Shown here: piece after piece, positions 5,289 to 11,404 of the stretch
Numbering within the stretch: position 1 is the first letter of the stretch
Layout of the letters: each line of letters begins with the position of its first letter
NCBI GenBank assembly: GCA_029548025.1
Contig: JAKPOE010000317.1
Coordinates: 1-11,404, forward strand
DNA from: Spirochaetota bacterium
GTDB lineage: Bacteria > Spirochaetota > UBA4802 > UB4802
Reading direction: 5' to 3'
Length of the DNA stretch: 11,404 nt
The notes under the pieces: generated by a model
The model's input: the letters and a program-made list of their open reading frames with translations, nothing else
The model's database searches: none
What the model was told of the DNA's origin: nothing
Translations under genes and position numbers: made by a program

Positions 5289-6986
5289 ATGGATTTATTT
5301 ACCAAGATATTTCAACAATTGAAAGAGATTTATGCTAAATTAGATACAACAAAAAAAATTATTATTGGTGTGGTAACAGGGGTTCTTGTTATTGCATTTA
5401 TTGTTTTATTCTCGGTGTCGTCACAGAAAGCAAATATAGTTTTATTCTCTGATCTTCCTTCTGATGAATTTGGGCAGGTAACAAAAAAATTGGAAGAAAT
5501 GGGTTTCCACTATACAACATCAGGAACAACCACTATTCTGGTAGATCCCAATCAGCGTGAAGTTATTTTAACCCGTCTTGCACAGGAGAATATGATACCA
5601 AGAGGGATACCTGGCTGGAAACTTTTTGATATATCAAAATGGACCGAGACTGATAAAGAGCTGAATGTTAAATATATGAGGGCATTGCGGGATGAAATTA
5701 AACGTCACATTGAATCATTAAAAAATATTGAAAAGGCTGACGTTGAAATAGCTATTACGGAAGATGAGCTTTTTACAGAAAAAGAAAATGCCTATACGGC
5801 TGCTGTTACAGTTTACCTTGCACCCGGGTATGATACTCTGTCTAAAAAAGAAATCAAAGGTATACAGTATTTAGTATCAAGAGCAGTTGGTACTAAATTA
5901 AAGCCGGAAAATGTATCTATAACAGATGAATATGGAAAAATAATCTCGGATTTTGATGACCAATTTGATAAGGCAAAAGAGGAATTTACCCTTCTTGAAT
6001 ATAGAAAAAAAATAGAAGAAAAAGCACGTGTCCAGATGTTAAAGGATATACGTCTGGGACTGGAAAAGATTTTTTCTTCTGATCGTATACAGATAGTAAG
6101 GCTTAACATGGATTTTAACTGGGATAAAATTCAGGAAGAACAGGAAGAATATACTCCTATTGAGATGGAAAAGGATAATCCACTAACGCCGTATTCTGAA
6201 CGAAAGGTTAAAGATGCTTTGACTATTTCAAAAAAGAGTACTAAAGAACATTTTCAAGGACATGGTTGGAATCCGGAAGGTCCTGCTGGAACGGAAGGTA
6301 ATAAACCACCAGGATATAAAGCAAGTGATGACCAATTTTCGCAATACGATAAAGAAGAAAATGTTGAAAATAATGCGATCAATAAAACTATTCGTAAAAT
6401 AGAGAGAGATCCTTTTGACATTTCAGCAGTATCAGTTGCAATAGCTATTGATGGTTATCAGGATTTACCACGTCTCCCTGATGGCAGCTATGATCTTGAT
6501 CCTGCTAAAAAACCTGTTCAGCTACCGTTGAGCGAGGATGAGCTACGGCAGGCTGAAAATATTGTAAAGAAAGCTATTAATTTTAATGCTGCACGTGGTG
6601 ATCAGGTGGCTGTTGAAAATATTATGTTTGATAGAACAAAACAATGGGATATTGCTCGTGAGGAATTTAGGAAAAAAGAGCAGTTTAAACGCATGCTTTT
6701 GGCAGCGCTGGTTGGTATAATGGCGTTGTTTTTAGGCGTGATACTTTTCAGGGCTATATCCCGTGAACTTGCACGCAGACGCCGTATACGCGAGGAACAA
6801 TTAGCATTAGAGCAGCAGCGTATGCGGGAAGCTGCCCTACGTGCTGCTGAAGAAGAAGGAATTGATGTTGAATTGTCATTAGAAGAAAAGGCAAGGTTAG
6901 AGTTGCAGCAGAATGCCGTTAATTTAGCCCGTGAACGACCGGATGATGTGGCGCAGCTGTTGAGGACATGGCTTGCAGAAGAATAA
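5289..6986 (+). CDS. fliF: Flagellar MS-ring protein FliF
   Basis: Forms the MS ring in the inner membrane, the base on which rotor, rod and export gate assemble. It is 565 aa, typical for the family. A first membrane span lies at about residues 24-43 (IIIGVVTGVLVIAFIVLF) and a second at about 469-490 (MLLAALVGIMALFLGVIL). The large periplasmic part between them contains the ring-building motifs: VLFSDLPSDEFGQVTKKLEEMG (51-72), MIPRGIPGWKLFD (102-114), DVEIAITEDELF (151-162) and EIKGIQYLVSRAV...LKPENVSITDEYG (188-216). The C-terminal cytosolic tail, RPDDVAQLLRTWLAEE (550-565), is the FliG-binding helix. GGGAGGG (5274-5280) lies 8 bases before the ATG. It begins a second segment of the operon after the 225-base gap. 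Confidence 0.97.
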   Translation: MDLFTKIFQQLKEIYAKLDTTKKIIIGVVTGVLVIAFIVLFSVSSQKANIVLFSDLPSDEFGQVTKKLEEMGFHYTTSGTTTILVDPNQREVILTRLAQENMIPRGIPGWKLFDISKWTETDKELNVKYMRALRDEIKRHIESLKNIEKADVEIAITEDELFTEKENAYTAAVTVYLAPGYDTLSKKEIKGIQYLVSRAVGTKLKPENVSITDEYGKIISDFDDQFDKAKEEFTLLEYRKKIEEKARVQMLKDIRLGLEKIFSSDRIQIVRLNMDFNWDKIQEEQEEYTPIEMEKDNPLTPYSERKVKDALTISKKSTKEHFQGHGWNPEGPAGTEGNKPPGYKASDDQFSQYDKEENVENNAINKTIRKIERDPFDISAVSVAIAIDGYQDLPRLPDGSYDLDPAKKPVQLPLSEDELRQAENIVKKAINFNAARGDQVAVENIMFDRTKQWDIAREEFRKKEQFKRMLLAALVGIMALFLGVILFRAISRELARRRRIREEQLALEQQRMREAALRAAEEEGIDVELSLEEKARLELQQNAVNLARERPDDVAQLLRTWLAEE

Positions 6987-7011
6987 TGTTGTTATTGGTT
7001 AATAGCCATAG

Positions 7012-7106
7012 GCCGATATACTAAAAAGCGTGTATTGACTTTTGAAAGAATGGGGTATATACTATAATCAGACAGATAGGTAATGATTTGGGAACAGTAT
7101 ATCGGC
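7012..7106. repeat. Perfect 11-bp inverted repeat around the fliG promoter
   Basis: GCCGATATACT (7012-7022) and its exact complement AGTATATCGGC (7096-7106) are separated by 73 bases that contain the TTGACT/TATACT promoter. Both arms carry GCCGATAT, one base off the sigma-28 -10. For the left arm a weak -35-like TATTGGTT (6993-7000) stands at N11, so a weak second sigma-28 promoter is possible. No target-site duplication is visible at the outer ends, so a mobile mini-element is not supported. Confidence 0.6.
7035..7063 (+). promoter_or_regulatory. Sigma-70-like promoter upstream of fliG
   Basis: TTGACT (7035-7040), 17 bases, then TATACT (7058-7063), with an overlapping TATAAT at 7063-7068. 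The start site would be near 7070, about 55 bases before the fliG ATG. It is bracketed by the 11-bp inverted repeat. Confidence 0.6.
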
Positions 7107-7124
7107 AAAATTCGGAGATAGAAT

Positions 7125-8141
7125 ATGTTACAGCAAAAGAAGTCACAGCTAACAGGCAGACAAAAGGCTGCGATATTTCTGGTGTCGTTAGGATCAGATG
7201 TATCATCTGAAATATTTAAGCACCTCAGAGAAGATGAAATAGAGCAGTTAACCTTTGAGATAGCACGTTTAGATAAAGTAGAGCCTGAAGATAGAGATAA
7301 AGTTTTAATGGAATTCCAGGAGCTTATGATGGCTCAGGAATTCATTGCTACAGGTGGAATTGATTATGCTCGCGAGGTTCTTGAGCGTGCGTTAGGAACT
7401 CAGAAAGCTATTGATATTGTTAATCGTTTGACTTCCTCATTGCAGGTTAGGCCTTTTGATTTTATACGCAGGACCGACCCAAGTCATCTCTTAAACTTTA
7501 TTCAGGGTGAACATCCACAAACTATTGCTTTGATACTGGCATATTTGGATCCGCAAAAAGCTGCAACTATTTTATCTGGATTAAATCATCAAATTCAAGC
7601 AGATGTAGCGCGGCGGATAGCAACTATGGATAGAACTTCACCTGATGTTCTCCGTGAAGTTGAAAGAGTGCTGGAGCGAAAACTGTCTACATTAGCCAGC
7701 GAGGATTATACCTCTGCAGGTGGGATTGATTCAATAGTTGAGGTGTTGACTCATGTTGATCGTGGTACTGAAAAGATTATTATTGAGGCACTGGAAGAAG
7801 AGGATCCAGAATTAGCTGAAGAAATTAAAAAGAGGATGTTTGTATTTGAAGATATTGTTCTTCTTGATGATAGAGCAATTCAGAAAGTATTGCGTGAAGT
7901 TGATACTCAGGATCTGGCAAAAGCATTAAAAGGTGTGGATGCTGAAGTACAGGAAAAGATATTCAGAAATATGTCAAAGCGTGCTTCTGCTCTTCTAAGA
8001 GAAGATATGGACTTTATGGGTCCTATTAGATTACGTGATGTTGAAGAGGCTCAGCAAAAAATAGTCAATATAATAAGAAAATTAGAAGAAGCTGGCGATA
8101 TTGTTGTAGCACGAGCTGGCGAGGAGGAACTCGTTGTCTAA
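7125..8141 (+). CDS. fliG: Flagellar motor switch/rotor protein FliG
   Basis: Rotor protein that binds FliF at its N-terminus and FliM in the middle, and meets the MotA stator at its C-terminus. It is 338 aa, the usual length. The N-terminal domain has LTGRQKAAIFLVSLG (9-23) and HLREDEIEQLTFEIA (33-47); the FliM-binding EHPQT is at 129-133; the helix-linker AGGID is at 198-202; and MFVFEDIVLLDDRAIQKVLREVD is at 238-260. The torque residues correspond with a constant offset of 5 to E. coli: K269, R286, E293 (D288 in E. coli, conservative), D294 and R302. The overall wording is strongly spirochaete-like. Spirochaetes often have two fliG genes; this one, in the fliF-fliH context, would be the motor-essential type. 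GGAG (7114-7117) lies 7 bases before the ATG. It overlaps fliH by 8 bases. Confidence 0.97.
   Translation: MLQQKKSQLTGRQKAAIFLVSLGSDVSSEIFKHLREDEIEQLTFEIARLDKVEPEDRDKVLMEFQELMMAQEFIATGGIDYAREVLERALGTQKAIDIVNRLTSSLQVRPFDFIRRTDPSHLLNFIQGEHPQTIALILAYLDPQKAATILSGLNHQIQADVARRIATMDRTSPDVLREVERVLERKLSTLASEDYTSAGGIDSIVEVLTHVDRGTEKIIIEALEEEDPELAEEIKKRMFVFEDIVLLDDRAIQKVLREVDTQDLAKALKGVDAEVQEKIFRNMSKRASALLREDMDFMGPIRLRDVEEAQQKIVNIIRKLEEAGDIVVARAGEEELVV
8121..8127 (+). promoter_or_regulatory. Ribosome binding site that fixes the TTG start of fliH
   Basis: GAGGAGG is 6 bases upstream of TTG at 8134. There is no ATG in frame near the conserved N-terminus SKLVFKPAE, so TTG is the start. Confidence 0.8.
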
Positions 8142-9060
8142 GCTTGTATTTAAACCTGCTGAAATTCAAATTACTGCAACCCCCAAACAGATTGAATTGC
8201 CCGATAAATATCAGAAAAATATACTAACTGATGAAGAATATGCTGAATTTGAAGTAGATGAGCAAGGAAATCCCGTGGAAGTTTATCAGGGTCCATCTAT
8301 TGAAGAGATGGAAGCAGAATTAGAGCGTTATAGACGTGAAACAGAAGAAGAAGTGCGTCGAATGCTTGATGAAGCTAAAGCCAGAGCTGCCCAAATTGAA
8401 GAGGATGGTAAAAAAGCGGCCTTCTTAGAGTTACAGCAGGCACGTGAACAGATAAAAATTGAAATGGAGCGCTTAAAGATTGAATCTGAGCGAGAAGTTG
8501 AGCGTGGCAAATTTGAAGCTGAAAAAATGATAAAAGAGGCAGAATTAAAGGTATCTGAGATAGAGCATGAAGCATATAAACGTGGTTATGACGCAGGAAG
8601 AGAAGAAGGATACAAAGAAGGGCAGGCTGAAGTAATGCGCCTTATTGACAGGCTGGGAACTATTGTATCTACTGCGGTTGATATTAGGGATGATATTATA
8701 CGATCATCTGAAAAATTAATGACAGAGATGATCTTGATGATAGCACGCAAAGTCATCAAAGATGAGATAGTGGAAAGAAGAGAGGTTGTTATTAATAATA
8801 TTAAAGAAGCATTGCAACGAGTTAAAGATAGGGATAGAATAGATATACGTGTTAACTTTGCTGACCTTGATATGACAACCGCTCATAAAGATGAATTAAT
8901 CAAGATGATGGAATCGCTTAAAAAGGTAAATATATATGAGGACTCGCGTGTTGAACGGGGTGGGTGTATCATTGAAACTGATGTAGGTGCGATAGATGCA
9001 CGGATATCAACCCAGCTTGAAGCTATTGAAGAAGCAATTAGAAATGCACGACCATTATAA
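8134..9060 (+). CDS. fliH: Flagellar export ATPase regulator FliH
   Basis: Peripheral stator of the flagellar export ATPase. It binds FliI and tethers it to the switch complex in the cytoplasm, and in spirochaetes forms the spokes of the export apparatus. It has 308 residues, longer than enteric FliH (about 235) as usual in this group. It starts at TTG with MSKLVFKPAEI, as in spirochaete FliH. Residues about 55-145 are a long charged coiled coil. A run of GxxxG steps at G151, G155, G159 and G163 is the FliH hallmark. The C-terminal third (about 170-308), with AREVIKDEIVERREVVINNIKEAL-like and ERGGCIIETDVGAIDARI segments, is the FliH/V-ATPase subunit E-like domain. It overlaps fliG by 8 bases and is followed by fliI after 33 bases. 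Confidence 0.95.
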   Translation: MSKLVFKPAEIQITATPKQIELPDKYQKNILTDEEYAEFEVDEQGNPVEVYQGPSIEEMEAELERYRRETEEEVRRMLDEAKARAAQIEEDGKKAAFLELQQAREQIKIEMERLKIESEREVERGKFEAEKMIKEAELKVSEIEHEAYKRGYDAGREEGYKEGQAEVMRLIDRLGTIVSTAVDIRDDIIRSSEKLMTEMILMIARKVIKDEIVERREVVINNIKEALQRVKDRDRIDIRVNFADLDMTTAHKDELIKMMESLKKVNIYEDSRVERGGCIIETDVGAIDARISTQLEAIEEAIRNARPL

Positions 9061-9093
9061 TGGTATGTTTAATTATAGATTAACGAGGCAATA

Positions 9094-10500
9094 ATGATTC
9101 AGATACTACCACATGAAAAGGTGGACATATTTACAAAGTACAAAGAAGTTATTGAAGAAGTAGAAACAATCAGGGCAACAGGGCGAGTTGAAAAAATTAC
9201 CGGTTTAACGATTGAATCACATGGACCGGATGTGCAATATGGAGAATTATGTCGCATAAGATTAAAAGACGGCGGATATTTAAATGCTGAGGTAGTTGGT
9301 TTTAATAAAAATAAAATAATACTAATGCCGATTGGTGATATGAAAGGTGTCGTTCCTGGTGCAGATGTGTATGCAGTGGGATCACAACTTATTGTTCCTG
9401 TTGGTGATGAACTTGTTGGCCGGGTTATTGATGGGATGGGGAATCCTATAGACGGTAAAGGGAATATTTATTTAAAAGAAGGTTATCCTGTAGACAATAA
9501 ACCGTTAAGACCGTTAGAAAGGGAAATTATTGATTCTCCGCTGTCTACCGGGATACGTGCTATCGATGGACTTATAACTGTTGGGAAAGGTCAGCGAATT
9601 GGCATTTTTTCTGGTTCAGGGGTAGGGAAGTCAACATTAATTTCAATGATTGCACGAAATACAGCGGCAGATATAAGTGTTATTGCGTTGATAGGGGAAC
9701 GTGGAAGAGAAGCAAAAGATTTTGTTGAAAAAGAATTGCAGAATGAAGGATTAAAACGATCAGTTGTCATTATTTCAACATCTGATCAACCTCCAATGTT
9801 GCGTTTACGAGCCGGGTTTCTTGCTCATTCAGTTGCGGAATATTTCAGGGATAAGGGGTTGCATGTTAATTTATTGATGGACTCCATTACTCGATTTGCT
9901 ATGGCACAGCGTGAGGTTGGTTTAGCTGCCGGGCAACCTGCAGCAACAAGAGGATATCCACCATCAGTGTTTTCATTACTTCCGCGCTTACTTGAACGAG
10001 CAGGTAATAAAAAGTGTGCAGGAAGTATAACTGGTTTTTATTCTATATTAGTTGAGGCTGATGACATGAATGAACCCATTGCAGATGCCGTTCGTGGTAT
10101 TCTTGATGGGCATATTGTGCTTGATAGAAAATTAGCTCATAAGAATCATTATCCAGCAATTGATGTATTGGGCTCAATTTCCCGATGTATGAATGATGTT
10201 ATAGATGAAGAGCATAAAAAGGCGGCAAACAAATTCAGGACACTTTTAGCTGCTTATCATGAAGCTGAAGATTTAATAATGCTGGGTGCCTATGCAAGAG
10301 GTTCAGATCCAGATGTTGATGCAGCTATAGATATGAAGCCGTCAATGGATGAATTTCTTAAACAGGGAATTTATGAAAAGGATATATACGAAAATATTAA
10401 AACGAAATTAATAGAATTAATGTTTGGTTCAAAAGTTAAACAGGAGCAAAAAAGAGATTTTGTATCGAGAGAGCCGTATTTTGTACAAAGGAATCGTTAA
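9094..10500 (+). CDS. fliI: Flagellum-specific export ATPase FliI
   Basis: Hexameric F1-beta-like ATPase that energises substrate unfolding at the flagellar type III export gate. It is 468 aa. The N-terminal beta-barrel domain runs to about residue 100. Walker A is GSGVGKST (174-181, K179); the catalytic glutamate is in GERGREAKDFV (201-211, E202); and Walker B is HVNLLMDSITR (257-267, D263). The T3SS/FliI signature is PSVFSLLPRLLERAG (290-304). Conserved SISR (361-364) gives R364 as the likely arginine finger. The C-terminal helical part has LLAAYHEAEDLIMLGAY and ends FVSREPYFVQRNR. GAGG (9085-9088) lies 5 bases before the ATG. All active-site residues are present. Confidence 0.97.
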   Translation: MIQILPHEKVDIFTKYKEVIEEVETIRATGRVEKITGLTIESHGPDVQYGELCRIRLKDGGYLNAEVVGFNKNKIILMPIGDMKGVVPGADVYAVGSQLIVPVGDELVGRVIDGMGNPIDGKGNIYLKEGYPVDNKPLRPLEREIIDSPLSTGIRAIDGLITVGKGQRIGIFSGSGVGKSTLISMIARNTAADISVIALIGERGREAKDFVEKELQNEGLKRSVVIISTSDQPPMLRLRAGFLAHSVAEYFRDKGLHVNLLMDSITRFAMAQREVGLAAGQPAATRGYPPSVFSLLPRLLERAGNKKCAGSITGFYSILVEADDMNEPIADAVRGILDGHIVLDRKLAHKNHYPAIDVLGSISRCMNDVIDEEHKKAANKFRTLLAAYHEAEDLIMLGAYARGSDPDVDAAIDMKPSMDEFLKQGIYEKDIYENIKTKLIELMFGSKVKQEQKRDFVSREPYFVQRNR

Positions 10501-10523
10501 ATTAATAAAATAGATTATACGTT

Positions 10524-10967
10524 ATGAAAAAATTTCAGTTCAGATTGCAAACATTATTGGACATTCGTATTTCAAAGGAACATGCAATTAAAGCTGAGCT
10601 AGCCATGCTTATAGCAAAACAAAACGAAGAGATAGTAATGCAGGAAGAGTATAGAAAAAAAATAAAAGAATATTATAATAAACTTTCAAAAAAAATGAGG
10701 GACGGTACCTTTTCATATAATGAAGCATTAATGTGCGAACGATTTGCTTATAACGCTCAAAAAGCTATAGACTTATCAAAAAAAAGAGTGGAACAGATGC
10801 AGCCTGAAATTGACAGGGTACGTCAAAAATTAATGCAAGCTTCAAAGGAAAGAAAGGTGGTTGAACGTTTAAAAGAAAAAAAATATGAAGAATATATGTA
10901 TCAGTTTAATAGAGAAATGGGAAAAGAACTTGATGATCTAAATCAACGAATATACAATGCAATGTGA
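10524..10967 (+). CDS. fliJ: Flagellar export protein FliJ
   Basis: Central stalk of the export ATPase (gamma-subunit-like coiled coil); it links the FliI hexamer to FlhA and escorts chaperones. It is 147 aa, the usual length. The N-terminus KKFQFRLQTLLDIRISKEHAIK is the FliJ signature (F-x-F-R-L-x-x-L-L-x-x-R). The rest is a long charged helix pair ending MGKELDDLNQRIYNAM. It corresponds to FlbA in Borrelia nomenclature. No Shine-Dalgarno is visible in the 23-base gap after fliI, so translation probably depends on ribosomes terminating at fliI. The TGA (10965-10967) is followed 7 bases later by the next start. Confidence 0.92.
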   Translation: MKKFQFRLQTLLDIRISKEHAIKAELAMLIAKQNEEIVMQEEYRKKIKEYYNKLSKKMRDGTFSYNEALMCERFAYNAQKAIDLSKKRVEQMQPEIDRVRQKLMQASKERKVVERLKEKKYEEYMYQFNREMGKELDDLNQRIYNAM

Positions 10968-10974
10968 GGCATAT

Positions 10975-11325
10975 ATGGACATAAACAGTATACAACAGAT
11001 GCAGAAAAGAATAGCTGAAATAAAAAGCAGGTTTGCTGCGATACAAAAGACATATAATAGAATATCACCATCTGAAAAAACAACAGTGCAGAATACTCCC
11101 AATGCAATGCAGCAAAATACTAACCAACAACCTGATATAAAAGGAACTATCGAACAAAAAAATAATACGTTTGATAATAAAATTACAGAAGAAATACTGA
11201 AAAGTGTTTTGTATAATAAAGCGGATAGTAAGGCATCCTCTGATATGCAACAAATTCAGAATTTGCTGAAAAAAGCTATATCACAATATACCAGCAAGGG
11301 GGATTTATTTAATATTGAGGAGTAA
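10975..11325 (+). CDS. Uncharacterised flagellar-operon protein (116 aa), Gln/Asn-rich
   Basis: The ATG at 10975 is chosen because GAGG (10966-10969) lies 5 bases upstream and the start follows the fliJ stop; an in-frame ATG at 10957 inside fliJ lacks such a site. The N-terminal helix SIQQMQKRIAEIKSRFAAIQ resembles the leader segment of lytic transglycosylases (SLT domain) found beside flagellar genes in some bacteria, which begin with IQ.RI.EI..RI-like helices. Here a polar Gln/Asn/Thr-rich linker follows (about residues 35-70), then a helix ITEEILKSVL and the end DMQQIQNLLKKAISQYTSKGDLFNIEE. No catalytic SLT domain follows, no signal peptide is seen, and no function is claimed. It may be a truncated relative or an independent short protein. 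It sits between fliJ and a probable flbB-like gene. Confidence 0.75.
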   Translation: MDINSIQQMQKRIAEIKSRFAAIQKTYNRISPSEKTTVQNTPNAMQQNTNQQPDIKGTIEQKNNTFDNKITEEILKSVLYNKADSKASSDMQQIQNLLKKAISQYTSKGDLFNIEE

Positions 11326-11327
11326 CA

Positions 11328-11354
11328 GTGTTGATAGCAATTCACGAGGAGTAG
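11328..11354 (+). other. 8-codon GTG mini-frame with its own Shine-Dalgarno
   Basis: GAGGAG (11317-11322, inside the end of the 116-aa gene) lies 5 bases before GTG 11328. The frame runs 8 codons to TAG 11352-11354, in phase with the next gene's ATG at 11358. It could be a tiny coupled leader or chance. Confidence 0.3.
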
Positions 11355-11357
11355 AAC

Positions 11358-11404
11358 ATGAAATTAGTATCTGATTCCACAAAAGTTGTTTATTTAATAT
11401 TGAT
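11358..11404 (+). CDS. Start of a further flagellar-operon gene, possibly flbB-like (truncated by window edge)
   Basis: ATG at 11358 with GAGGAG (11346-11351) 6 bases upstream. Only 15 codons are visible: MKLVSDSTKVVYLIL, which looks like the beginning of a short cytoplasmic segment leading into an N-terminal membrane span. In spirochaete operons the gene in this region after fliJ (flbA) is flbB, a membrane-anchored coiled-coil protein of the periplasmic flagellar collar. That identity is from context only. The visible residues neither prove nor exclude it. Confidence 0.6.
   Translation, partial: MKLVSDSTKVVYLIL

Noticed and set aside
7012..7106. Miniature inverted-repeat transposable element before fliG
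   Set aside because: The 11-bp arms look like terminal repeats, but the flanks (CCATAG and AAAATT) show no target-site duplication, and the interval carries a well-placed promoter.
7099..7125. Antisense sigma-28 promoter from the right arm of the fliG inverted repeat
   Set aside because: The -10 motif is good, but the sequence at the -35 position (TATTCTAT on the minus strand) matches only half of the consensus.
10957..10974. Upstream ATG giving a 122-aa version of the post-fliJ protein
   Set aside because: It lies within fliJ without a good ribosome site, whereas GAGG stands 5 bases before the ATG at 10975.
1..11404. CRISPR array, transposase, phage or defence genes
   Set aside because: No regularly spaced repeats and no protein with such motifs were found anywhere in the window.

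Overview
The window is AT-rich bacterial DNA, most likely from a spirochaete. The main reason is the protein sequence of the flagellar block: FliG in particular reads almost like a Treponema/Leptospira-type FliG throughout, and the gene order flgB-flgC-fliE-fliF-fliG-fliH-fliI-fliJ followed by a probable flbB-like gene start is the standard spirochaete flagellar operon. The genus cannot be fixed from the sequence alone.

Left part (1-3600) is accessory or mixed. It holds the 3' end of a YtfJ-family thioredoxin-fold gene (+) with a strong terminator. Convergent to it is a tRNA-Pro(GGG) gene (-) with its own terminator. Next come two small uncharacterised genes in tandem (-) and about 850 bases without a credible gene, which contain a degenerate dispersed repeat of the TGTCATTCTGA...TCAGAATGACA type. 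Last is a D-alanine-D-alanine ligase-like ATP-grasp gene (-), divergent from the flagellar operon.

Right part (3585-11404) is the flagellar basal-body and export operon, all on +. A near-consensus sigma-28 (FliA/WhiG-type) promoter lies just upstream of flgB. The products are rod proteins (FlgB, FlgC), the MS-ring/rod adaptor (FliE), the MS ring (FliF), the rotor/switch (FliG) and the export ATPase complex (FliH, FliI, FliJ). Then come a short Gln/Asn-rich orphan protein and the first 15 codons of another gene. The operon is not simply continuous: two sigma-70-like promoters sit in the fliE-fliF and fliF-fliG gaps. The second is bracketed by a perfect 11-bp inverted repeat that itself carries the sigma-28 -10 motif GCCGATAT.

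The most interesting unexplained items are a 56-codon small ORF with a perfect Shine-Dalgarno between flgC and fliE (it overlaps the fliE start), the inverted repeat around the fliG promoter, the post-fliJ orphan, and the tandem orphan pair at 855-1399. I see no CRISPR array, transposase, phage gene or defence system. Most of the window is an ordinary flagellar operon.
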